A stretch of 64,000 bases of DNA from Eurosta solidaginis (Eukaryota > Arthropoda > Insecta > Diptera > Tephritidae), in NCBI RefSeq assembly GCF_040869045.1, contig NC_090322.1, positions 77,771,675-77,835,674 of the forward strand. Reading direction: 5' to 3'. Shown here piece after piece: positions 54,166-63,557 of this stretch. Below the pieces are notes generated by a model, which saw nothing but the letters and a program-made list of their open reading frames with translations, did no database searches and was not told the origin of the DNA. Position numbers and translations under genes: made by a program. The first letter of the stretch is position 1. Each line of letters begins with the position of its first letter.

Positions 54166-54404
54166 TTAAGAAATGACTTCTTCGTGGTTAACGTTAACCA
54201 CCTTGCTCACCATTTTGCTAACCAATTTTTACGTAAAAAAACTAGTTAGTGGTAAGTTTTTTCGTCTATGCTTTGGTCATCATTCGTTGACAGCTTGTAT
54301 TCAAATTGGAGTGTCAAGTTGCCTTTTAACAGCTTTGTACTATTAATTTGAATTAAATCACCGCAACGTCTGTATGGTAAGTTCTAAGAATATTTTTGGT
54401 AATT

Positions 54405-55490
54405 GTCTAGTTGAGGGGTCGACTGCTAATACGCTACCAAAAATATAGAGAGAGGTGTCAAAAGACGCGTATTAATCTCGAGAACAATAATCCGATGGCG
54501 GAAAAGAAAAATTTTACCTATGTCCGGAGATATTTGCAGTTGAAGTTGGCGATTTTCATGTGGTTGTTGTTGTGTTAGTACCCACCAAAAAAATTGTGCA
54601 TCACCGTGGCGGTAGCCACGGTTATACCACACACCCGGACTTGGCATTGCGTAGCCCAGGGTTATTTTTTAAAAGCGCGGCCGAAGGCCGCCAACGCAGA
54701 AAGGTGTTCTGCGCAAAAATACCATGGATCCCACCCCCGGTTTCGGAGGTACCCACGGGTCTTTTTCCGGTTTTTCGTTAATATCTTTTGAACGAGTTAA
54801 AATTTATTCTCCGCCTTCGGATTATTAATACTGATTTCAAGACGCGTCGTTTGATACCTCTCTCGATATTTTTGGTAGCGTATTAGCAGTCGACGCCCCA
54901 ACTAGACTATTACCAAATTTTAACTCGTTCAAAAGATATTAACGAAAAACCGGAGACCGGTACCTCCAAAACCGGGGGTGGCATCCATTTTATTTTTGCG
55001 CAGAACACCTTTCTGCGTTGGCGGCCTATGGCCGCGCTTATAAAAAATAACCCTGGGCTACGCCATACCAAGTCCGGGTGTGTGGTATAACCGTGGCTAC
55101 CGCCACGGTGATGCACAATTTTTTTTGTGGGTACAAACACAACAACAACCACATGGAAATCGCCAACTTCAACTGCAAATATCTCCGGACAGAGATAAAA
55201 TTTTTCTTTTCCGCCTTCGGGATATTGTTCTTGAGATTAATACGCGTCTTTTGACACCTCAATCGATATTTTTGGACGCGTATTAGCAGTCGATCCCTCA
55301 ACTAGACTATTACCCGGAGGTACCCGCGGGTCTTTTTTCGGTTTTTCGTTAATATCTTTTGAACGAGTTAAAATTTTTATTTTCCTCCTTCGGATTATTA
55401 ATAATAATGTCAAGACGCGTCGTTTGACAGCTCTCTCGATGTTTTTGGTAGCGTATTAGCTGTCGACCCCTCAACTAGACTTTTACCACA
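54405..55490. repeat. Large palindromic foldback cluster
   Basis: Unit 1 (54405-54908) has inverted termini GTCTAGTTGAGGGGTCGACT / AGTCGACGCCCCAACTAGAC. About 54918-55310 is an inverted copy of most of unit 1, giving a palindrome with arms near 390 bp. 55312-55490 is a third, partial copy in direct orientation. Each unit has GC-rich hairpins: CCGTGGCGGTAGCCACGG and GCGGCCGAAGGCCGC. No coding sequence. Relatives are at 23.83, 26.35 and 52.02 kb. Confidence 0.8.
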
Positions 55491-55950
55491 TTTTTATAAA
55501 TATAAAACTAATTTCTGTTTTTTTTCCAGCTCGATACATCGTTGATTAAAGCGTCGTAAATCATTGTTCATTTCGTTACCAATTTACAGGGATTTTATAC
55601 CATTTTTGTGAAGTTTTGGTAAGTTTGAAATTTCATTTTCTACTTTTATAAATATAAGACTAATTTCTGTTTTTTTTCAGCTCGATACATCGTTCATTAG
55701 AGCGTCGTAAACAGTTTTTGATTTTTTTGCCAATTTACTGCATTTTATACCATTTTTGTGAAGTTTTGGTAAGTTTGAAACTTCATTTTCTACTTTTATA
55801 AATATAAAACTAATTTCTGTTTTTTCCAGCTCGATACTTCATTCATTAGAGCGTCGTAAAACCGTTTTTGATTTTTTTTTGCCAATTTACTGCATTTTAT
55901 ACCATTTTTGTGAAGTTTTGGTAAGTTTGAAATTTAATTTTCTACTTTTA
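55490..55950 (+). repeat. Three-copy tandem repeat (~151 bp) with splice-like signals
   Basis: Monomers start at about 55501, 55653 and 55803 (TATAAAACTAATTTCTG). Each contains a pyrimidine tract and CAG (TTTCTGTTTTTTTTCCAG), about 85-90 bp starting CTCGATACATCG, then GTTTTG|GTAAGTTTG. So every monomer reads as acceptor, short exon, donor, with introns of about 62-65 bp. Exon frames have stops, so no protein is evident. Confidence 0.75.
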
Positions 55951-55989
55951 TTATTATACAATAGTTAAGTTGAAAATTTTCATGTGGCC

Positions 55990-57049
55990 GCCAAAACAGA
56001 AAAGTTTCTGTGTAAATACTGTAGATCCCGACGAGATCGCGACGGGGTCATTTCGGGATCATTTGTGGTACCTAGCGGCATCATTTCTGGATGGTTTTCG
56101 GTATCCGTCCGGTATCCCGTCGGGGTCATTTCGGGGCTAATACGGGATCATTTGGGGACCCTTCCGGAATCACTTCTGCATGGATTTTGGGATCTGTACG
56201 GGGACCCATCAGGGTAATTTCGGGACTTTTTCTGAACTATTTCGGGATCATTTGGGGACCCCTTAGGGGTCATTCCATGACTTTCTGTATTATTTCGGGA
56301 TCATTTGGGGACCCTTCCGGCATCAATTATTGATCGTTTGCCGGATCCATCAGGGTCATTTCGGGACCATGTTGGGATCATTTGGGAACCCTTCCGAAGT
56401 CATTTCTGGATCCGTACAGGATGCCGGAGGAGTAATTTTGAGATTTTTTTTTGTTACTTTTTCGGGATAGTTTTGGAACCCTTCCGGGATCACATATGGA
56501 TCCGTGCGGGATCCCATCGGAGCCATTTTCGGACTATTTCGGGACCATTTTATGACCCTTCCGGAATCATTTCTCTATGGTTGTCGCGATCTTGATAATT
56601 TAGGAGCCCTTCCTGGATGGTTTTTGAGATTCGTCCGGGAGCCCGTCAGGGTAATTTCGGAACTTTTTCGGGATCACTTTGGTACCCTTCAGGAAACATT
56701 TCTGTGTGGTTCTCTGGATAAGTCTAGAATCGTGTCGTTGTCATTTCGGGTTTTTTTGGGACTATTACGGGAACTTTTGGAGACCCTTCCGGGGCGTTTC
56801 TGGATGGCTTTCGGTATCCGTCCGCGATAGCGTCGGGATCATTTCGTGGCTTTTTCTGGATAATTTCGGGATCATTTGGGGAACATATCAGGTTATCAGC
56901 TCATTTAGTTCTCTTTTTTACTCAATTACAAAAATAAAATGCATTAGATAGAAAAAAATTTTTAAGTAGATAACTTGATAAGCAGGCTAACGTGAATAGC
57001 CCATATATCTCATTTTCTCCTTGCGGACGGGGCCGCGGGTAAAGGCTAG
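55990..57049 (+). mobile_element. Helitron/DINE-like unit 1 (3' part) with satellite
   Basis: 56030-56890 is a diverged array of the approximately 89-bp satellite (CATTTCTGGATGGTTTTCGG, GGGATCATTTGGGGACCCTT). 56890-57049 is a conserved 3' end. It finishes with a short hairpin GCGGACGGGGCCGC (57023-57036), then GGGTAAAGG and CTAG followed by T, the CTRR|T form of Helitron 3' ends. The 5' end is not identified. Confidence 0.7.
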
Positions 57050-58855
57050 TCTAATCTAATATATATTATAAATGGGAAAGTTTGAATGTGAAGATGTTTG
57101 GATGTTTGTCCAGATGTTTGTCTTTGTGACTCAATAACGCAAGAACGGCTGGACCGATTTGGATGAAATTTTGAACACATATAGCCAATAGTCTAGAAGG
57201 ATCTACTAGCTATATATTTTTCAAAAGGGGCGTGGTCCCCGCCCCCTAGGAACATTTATAATTTAATTATTATATTTTTTCGTCTTTTCGAGTGAATCAC
57301 ACCAGAATGGCTACACGGATTTTGATGAAATTTGGGACACAGACAGTAGTCTACTAGCGAAATTTTTTTTCGAACATGGAAAGAGGGGTGGGGTCCCACG
57401 ACCCTTTCGAGCAATTACTTTTTAATAATTTTTACACATTATAACTTTACGTATACTGGCCTTCACCAATATCACAGACTCAAGGGGTCAAATAAGTCGA
57501 GGGCTTACAAAGTAAGCAGTGAAACACTCCGCCGCCCCCTCCCCCTTTATCACCCCTCTGGTGTAAAATCTATAAATTGTTATAACTCAATATAAATTTT
57601 CTCCTACTTCAATAGTTTTTGGTATCTGGCACATACAGATCGAGATCTAGACAATTTTGGAAAAAAGAGCAGCGGTCCTTCTCCTCCCGCCATCCGCCCT
57701 CCTTCAATTGTTTTTATTAGCACGCTTTTATTAGCTTTACCTGTATGTTTCTTTGTAACTCTTCATTCACTCCAACGCGCCTGCTGCCTTATTAAAATAG
57801 TTCTACAATTAGCTTCGCTTTATTTGTAATCCCGTTGGGATCATATCGAGGCCCTCCCGGGATCATTTTTGGATGGTTTTCGGGATCCGTCCAGGATCCC
57901 GTCGGGGTTATTTTTGGATATTTTCGGGACTATTCCGGGATCATTTCGGTACTATTTCGCGATCATTTAGGGACCTTTCCGGCATCATTTCTGTATGGGT
58001 TTCGGGATCCGTTCGGGATCCCGTCGGGGTATTTTCGGGATCATTTGCGTACCTTTGAGAGATAAATTCTTGATGGTTTCCGGGATCATTACGGGACTTT
58101 TTCGGGGTCATTTTGGGTCCCTTCCGCCATCATTTCTGGATGGTTTTCGGGATCCGTCCGGGATCCCGTCGGGGTCATTTCGCGACTTTTTCGGGATCAT
58201 TTGGGGTTCCTTCCGCCATCATTTCTGGATGGTTTTCGAGATCCGTCCGGGATGCCGTCGGAGTCATTTTGGGACTTTTTTTCGACTAATACCGGATCAT
58301 TTGGGGACCCTTTCGGCATTATTTCTGGATGGTTTGCGGGATCCGTCCGCGATCCCATCAGGGTCATTTCGGGACTTTTTCGGGACCATTTGGGGTCCCT
58401 TCCCGCATCATTTCTGGATGGTTTTCGGGATCCGTCCGGGATCCTGTCGGGGTCATTTCGGGACTTTTTCGGGATCATTTGGGGTCTCTTTCGGCATCAA
58501 TTCTGGATGGTTTTCGAGATGCGTCCGGGATCCCGTCGGAGTCATTTTGGGACTTTTTCTCGACTAATACCGGATCATTTGGGGACCCTTTCGGCATTAT
58601 TTCTGGATGGTTTGCGGGATCCGTCCGCGATAGCGTCAGGGTCATTTCGTGGCTTTTTATGGATAATTTCGGGATCATTTTGGGATCCTATCAGGTTATC
58701 AGCTCATTTCGTTCTTTTTTTACTCAATTACAAATATAAAATGCATTACACAGAAACAAAAATGTAAACAGATAACTTGATAAGCCGGCTAACGTGAATA
58801 GCATATGTATATATTTCATTTTCTCCTTGCGGACGGGGCCGCGGATAAAGGCTAG
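57050..58855 (+). mobile_element. Helitron/DINE-like unit 2 with satellite core
   Basis: It starts TCTAATCTAATATATATTAT right after the CTAG of unit 1. The subterminal GGCTGGACCGATTTGGATGA motif is common in arthropod Helitron 5' regions. 57825-58690 is a satellite array; 58690-58855 repeats the unit 1 3' end with hairpin and CTAG (58852-58855). No Rep/Helicase coding, so non-autonomous. Confidence 0.72.
57825..58690 (+). repeat. ~89/100-bp satellite array
   Basis: ATTTCTGGATGG starts recur at 58132, 58221, 58321, 58410, 58499 and 58599. The steps are 89, 100, 89, 89 and 100, so 89-bp monomers alternate with an 11-bp-longer version containing CTAATACCGG, giving a higher-order pattern. Each monomer has GGATCCGTCCGGGATCCCGT. 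The plus strand is free of stops for long stretches in all three frames; this is a sequence property and not evidence of a protein. Confidence 0.85.
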
Positions 58856-59620
58856 TATATTATAAATGGGAAGGTTTGGATGTTTGTCCAGACGTTTGTC
58901 TTTGTGACTCATTTCGGGATTTTTTGGCGTCCCTTCCGGCATCATTTCTGGATGGTTTTCGGAATCCATTCGGGATCCCGTCGTTGTCATTTCGGGACTT
59001 TTTCGTGATTTTTTGGGGTTCCTTCCGGCATCATTTATGGATAATTTTCGGATCCGTCCGGGATCCCGTCGGTGCCATTTCGGGGCTATTTGGGGATCGT
59101 TTGGAGTATCTTCCGGCACCATTTCTGGATTAAGGACCTTTCGAAACCGGTAGTTCAGCACATATACCTTTTTAAATTATGAGCTTTTATGGCCATGGAT
59201 TTGCTGCAAATTATTCGTAATTAAAATTCGATATATTTTATTTTTAATATCTAACCCAGCTTTTTCGTTCTCTTTTTGAGTTTTTTTAAATGAATCCTGT
59301 AACGAACTGTTATAACTATAATTACTCTTTTTGTAATATTATAACCAACTAAATACTCGAAAAAGCAACGCTATTTTCATCTAAAAAAATATCTTTGTTT
59401 TTAGCTAATTGTTATTTCACTTCTTTGTTCTATGAATAGTAATTCCTTCACCCCTGTCATATCAATTGATTCAACTTAAAACAAGTTATCAGCTCATTTA
59501 GTACTTTTTTTTACTATATTACAAAAATAAAATATATTAGACAAAACAAATTGCTTGATAAGCAGGCTAACGTGAATAGCCCATATATTTTTTCAAAATT
59601 TTCTAATTAAAAAACTTGGA
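58856..59620 (+). mobile_element. Helitron/DINE-like unit 3 (disrupted)
   Basis: It starts TATATTATAAATGGGAAGG directly after unit 2, has about 2.5 satellite monomers (58908-59135), then unrelated AT-rich sequence. At 59484-59590 comes the conserved pre-terminal segment (GATAAGCAGGCTAACGTGAA) without the hairpin or CTAG. Confidence 0.6.
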
Positions 59621-59998
59621 AATTTTACTTTCTAGATTTAAGGATCCCTTCCACAAATGTATTAAGTTGTTCTATTTAATAAACAAAATGTTTGTTTGTT
59701 TTTGATAAACTGTTTACAAAAAATTTCAAAATCAAAGTTCATGAACATTATGTAACATACACATACAAGGACATATAAATAAAATATTGAAAACAATAAT
59801 TGATGTTTTTGCTTATTTTTTTAATTAAATTTTTCATCGAAATGTTGTCTAATGATATTTATTAGAAATTTTTATTTCTTTATTCGAATAATATAATTCT
59901 CTTAATAAATAAAATGAAATTAAAATACCTTACATTACTATTCGAACACGTTATTCGAAAATAAAGTTTTTTGGTAAATTTACTTTTTTTTTAGAAAA
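59621..59998. other. AT-rich upstream region of the transposase
   Basis: No gene. It should hold the promoter and possibly the left inverted terminus of the Merlin element, but I found no convincing complement downstream. Confidence 0.4.
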
Positions 59999-60928
59999 AT
60001 GGACTGCCAATTGTGCCAATTTACGCGGTCATCGTTTATGGAATTAAATGACGAGGACTTGGACGATTTTTTGGTGGCGCATGGCGTATTGGCTGGGGCC
60101 ATGGCATGCGGCCAGTGCTCCAACCCATGTAGACTGGTAGACGACATGTGGGTATGCACTCGGCAGAGGACCATGACCACAACCACCAATAAAAAACGTA
60201 AGGTCGTATGCTCTTTTAAACAGAGCCGAAAAGCCAACACCTTCTTTTCGGGAGCCAGGCTCAGCACAAGAACCATTTGCAAGCTTGTGGTGCTTTTTAT
60301 AACGTCGCCCTACCCGAAGGTAAACGCAATAATGGAAGACCTTAGGATATCAAAGCAAAGCTGCAGTGACTGGGTAAGCTTCATTAGAGAGGTGTTGGTA
60401 GACTGGAGCATACACAACGGGGATAGTACGATAGGCGGTCCCGGAAAAACCGTGGAAATAGACGAGGCCAAAATGGGCCGCAGAAAGTACAATCGCGGCC
60501 GAATGATAGAGGGCCAATGGGTGTTTGGTGGCATAGAGAGAGGGTCTCGCAAAATGTTTGTCTCGGCTGTCGCAGACAGGACCAGGGAAACACTTCTCCA
60601 GGTTATGAAGGAAAAAATAGCGCCTGGAACTACTATAATAAGCGATTGCTGGAAAGCATATGATAGCCTGGAGGAGCATGGGTACACCCATTTTTCGGTG
60701 AATCACTCCCAAAATTTTGTTGACCCGGTGACTGGTGCCCACACCCAAAACATCGAACGGAACTGGCGGGAATTCCGGTCCTCTATTCCCGATTATGGCC
60801 GAACAGATACAAATTTCGACGGTTACATAGCGGAATTTCTATTCAATAGAAAGAATACCAATATGGGGGACCGCATTCACTATTTATTCAAACACATCGG
60901 GGTTGTGTATGCTCCAAGCGGCTCTTAA
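59999..60928 (+). CDS. Merlin-family (ISXO2-like, IS1016-related) transposase
   Basis: An uninterrupted 309-aa frame. N-terminal Cys pairs (CQLC at 3-6; CGQCSNPC at 37-44) suggest a zinc-binding head. A helix-turn-helix-like stretch, AIMEDLRISKQSCSDWVSFI, lies near 111-130. The ISXO2-like core shows TVEIDEAKMGRRKYNRGR (Asp155), PGTTIISDCWKAYDSL (Asp216) and VTGAHTQNIERNWREF (Glu253), a DD36E triad by my count. Eukaryotic ISXO2-like enzymes are Merlin transposases, which cut out and insert DNA with 8-9 bp duplications (family knowledge). It is single-exon with no lesion and far better preserved than its neighbours, so a recent copy or a domesticated gene. Confidence 0.87.
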   Translation: MDCQLCQFTRSSFMELNDEDLDDFLVAHGVLAGAMACGQCSNPCRLVDDMWVCTRQRTMTTTTNKKRKVVCSFKQSRKANTFFSGARLSTRTICKLVVLFITSPYPKVNAIMEDLRISKQSCSDWVSFIREVLVDWSIHNGDSTIGGPGKTVEIDEAKMGRRKYNRGRMIEGQWVFGGIERGSRKMFVSAVADRTRETLLQVMKEKIAPGTTIISDCWKAYDSLEEHGYTHFSVNHSQNFVDPVTGAHTQNIERNWREFRSSIPDYGRTDTNFDGYIAEFLFNRKNTNMGDRIHYLFKHIGVVYAPSGS

Positions 60929-61083
60929 GGCGCTAGGAATTCCCGCCGCGGTCATGGTCCCTAAGCTGAGCAACGCAACCTTAGCATGGTGAGTAAAAAG
61001 TATATATGTAAAAAAAGATGTCAAATTTATTATTCTTTCAGATATATGCAGACATTTATTGGTCCTTTCGAGAGGTCGCAAAA

Positions 61084-61119
61084 GGCCCTTATCAGGGCCA
61101 CCAAAAAATTAACAAAGAG
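61084..61119 (+). terminator. Histone-type 3' stem-loop, copy 1
   Basis: GGCCCTTATCAGGGCC (61084-61099) has a 6-bp stem and a TATC tetraloop. It is followed by ACCA and, about 12 bases on, CAAAGAG. This fits the metazoan replication-histone mRNA 3' end (stem-loop, ACCCA-type flank, purine-rich downstream element). No histone coding sequence is nearby. A GTGAGT...TTTCAG intron-like segment lies at 60990-61041. Confidence 0.6.
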
Positions 61120-61170
61120 ATTAAATTTAACTAATTGATATTACTTTCGTCCTTTCGGGACGTCATAAGA

Positions 61171-61208
61171 GGCCCTTATCAGGGCCACCAAAAAATAAAA
61201 AAAAGAGC
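61171..61208 (+). terminator. Histone-type 3' stem-loop, copy 2
   Basis: Identical 16-mer at 61171-61186, again with ACCA and a purine-rich AAAAAAAGAGC. The two lie in an 87-bp tandem duplication that also includes an upstream TCCTTTCGRGA hairpin-like word (61059, 61150). Confidence 0.6.
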
Positions 61209-61602
61209 AAAAATTTATTTTTAATAACTGATCTAAAATTTTATTTTTTCTTGAGCGAACACGGTCACGAGGACGTCCACTGAAATGTGAATTGTTCGAA
61301 TAATGCGATTCACCAAAATGTGATTCGTTGTTGGCGTTACGATAAAGTGGAGAGCGGCCCTCTATCCATGTTGAAGAAGTACGTAAAATTTTGGATATGC
61401 TATCTAACGAAAGACAATACATTAATTTATAATGTAAGATAAATTGGTATTTCTGAATGCATACTACCGAAATCCTGAACTTTCTCCATTATGTGGAGTA
61501 CTCTCAGCTCACTGTGTAAATGGTGTTCTGTGGACATAAGAAGACAGCCCGTGTATAAGATTTGTTTATGATAATGAAAATAGTTATATTAATAAATAAT
61601 AA
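61209..61602 (-). other. Sequence with a 94-codon minus-strand frame, unassigned
   Basis: The minus frame (61422 downward) contains SISKILRTSSTWIEGRSPLY and FSGRPRDRVRSRKNKILDQL. It looks protein-like but runs through the palindromic stem-loop region. I do not recognise it and cannot tell a real fragment from chance. Confidence 0.3.
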
Positions 61603-61935
61603 AAGCACCACCAGCGCTACTTTGATTTTCAATGATAACGCTTATAGGATTTGGCATCTGATCGGGATCTAAACGGCGTTGGGCTTGAGCATACTGTTGC
61701 GGCTGTTGATACATACCAGTACCAGGTGCAGGTGGTTGCTAAAGAAAATAATATAAAAAACTCATCAGCAATATTTGAAATATATTAGTTGTATTAGCAT
61801 ACATTATAACCAGGACGTCCGGGTATTGGAGGTTGACCCGGCATGGGTGGCCGACTGGGCATTGGCGCCTGTCGAGGTTGTGTTGGTGGCATAATTTGAC
61901 CCATGTAACCGCACTGCCCAAGGCAGTCGGTTCTA
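61603..61935 (-). pseudogene. Sec24C/D-type gene fragment (two exons)
   Basis: Exon 61803-61904+ encodes MGQIMPPTQPRQAPMPSRPP and PIPGRPGYN. After a 64-bp intron, exon 61603-61738 encodes QYAQAQRRLDPDQMPNPISV then IIENQSSAGGA. The RRLDPDxxPxPIxV block is the hallmark start of the conserved part of SEC24C/D (fly ghost), COPII coat cargo adaptors. The coding sense ends abruptly after about 61603. The intron is retained, so this is a DNA-level copy of an N-terminal piece, not a retrocopy. Whether it is all that remains of a local gene or a captured fragment is open. Confidence 0.7.
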
Positions 61936-62062
61936 TGTACTTCCTAGAGTTCCTAGCAGGAATGTAATATATTTGTAATTTTTCCATACTCAAACGTTTC
62001 TCGTTTTCGAGATTTTTTACAATTTTCTAGTTTTCCTAAAAAAGAGATGGAACAAATTCATT

Positions 62063-63557
62063 CTTCAGAACTCATATCTGATTTTCGACTTTTACGTCGT
62101 CGGCAATCGTCCTCATCATTAGCTGCTCCATGTGTTGTATTATTTTTGTTTGTGTTACTGCTATGAGCACCACCGCTACCTTCCCTTTTGCCTTTACTAA
62201 CGCTATCTTTTTGACAGTAGGAACGCAATTTAACACTAATTATTTGCACGCATCTCAAGACCATGTTGAAATGCGCTAACCACATGATAGGCGGTTTTAC
62301 ATGTATTCACGGAACATTGTATACAAGCACAGACTCGTGCTCGACACAAAATACAAACGAGTGCCCAACGACTCGATGGAGTGCTCGATATTTTTGTTAT
62401 TGGTTCCATGCGATCAACACAACCGATGCTTACTTCAAGTATCCATAGAGCGCAGGAAACATGTGTCCAATGTTTGCCTGATTTGGTTGATTTCATGGCG
62501 CCAGCCTTATTTGGGCAGAGCAAACAGTCTGGATTAATACCCACTCAACATGTTCGACAGAGCCATTGTCCTGGTATAAAAGAAAACAATATTTTGTTTA
62601 AATTTAGTGATTGTTCAATTAATATAAAATACTTTTGATAATTAGATTTTTTTAAGTGAACATTCGTAAGAGGCGAAAATCATTTATAGGTGGGATATGA
62701 AGTTAATTTACACATTTAACAACTATTACTAAACGCTTTCATATCTTTGTTATTTTGATTAGGTTAAAATATGTATTTTTTATTTAAAAGTAAAAGAAAA
62801 ACAAACCTGATGTAATCGCTGTCATGCCCTAACATGCCTGATTTACACAAATATTGCAATTATCACAGAAAACCATTTCATTTGCTTCCTCTGAGTCTGG
62901 TGATCGACACACATCGCATATAACATTTTCATCATAATCAATGCCAAGGCTTTCCTCATTCTTCAGGATCACCTGTATTTGTTTCCAACATCGTATCTGT
63001 ACATATATAAAAATATATTTCTTTCAGTACTATGTTATGTATAGATTTGTATATACACAAATTAAACAGAAAAGTAACAGCGTACCTCCAGTTCTTCGAT
63101 GACGCGCTCAAATTGCGTTTCCGTTATGGAATAAGCACCATATTGCTTACGATTGGAATCGAGTATTTGCAGCGATGATTCATCGACCGGGTCATTGTCG
63201 TAGGCACATGTATTTTCCGCTTGCGTAACCACATTTGTTAGACAATGCAAATCGCTCGAGTAGGTATCGTCTTTGCTTATACGCAGGAAGCGATTTTTGG
63301 AGCTAATATTACAAAAAAGTATTAAGCATATTAAACTTGAGTGAATAACATGTAGAACTTACAGTTTAAAGTCATGCGAAGGCGGCATAATTGGTTCTGA
63401 TAGCACATAAACGGTTGGCTCTGGCAAAGAGTCAGGATTGACAGGCACCTGCACGCCCTTCTCCCACTCTTGCTTCCATTGATCATTTACAATGAGATAC
63501 TCGTAATTAGCCAAAGGCTCTGAATCCGGCACTTTCATTGCACTTATGACATCCTTT
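62063..63557 (-). pseudogene. rhinoceros/JADE-type PHD gene fragment (decayed)
   Basis: Minus-strand exons are 63363-63557 (VPDSEPLANYEYLIVNDQWK, GVQVPVNPDSLPEPTVYVLS; the JADE/EPL N-terminal homology), 63086-63302 (FLRISKDDTYSSDLHCLTNV, ITETQFERVIEELE), 62807-62996 ([20 protein letters not shown], then PHD finger [20 protein letters not shown]) and 62063-62570 (extended [38 protein letters not shown]). Splice phases are kept. Lesions: TAG after VNQAC in the PHD, TGA after CRTC, a deletion and shift near 62245, and a lost zinc Cys (HVVSAFQHG). Intact relatives are chromatin readers in HBO1-type acetyltransferase complexes. The copy ends at SSEE and abuts the Sec24 fragment. Confidence 0.82.

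Noticed and set aside
57835..58767. Proteins of 76-190 aa predicted in the satellite array
   Set aside because: They arise because the GC-rich monomer lacks stops in every plus frame. The peptides are the same repeat in rotating frames, with no start context or domain.
61084..61186. Remnant of a histone gene
   Set aside because: No histone C-terminus is found in the bases before either stem-loop in any frame, so only the 3' end signal is called.
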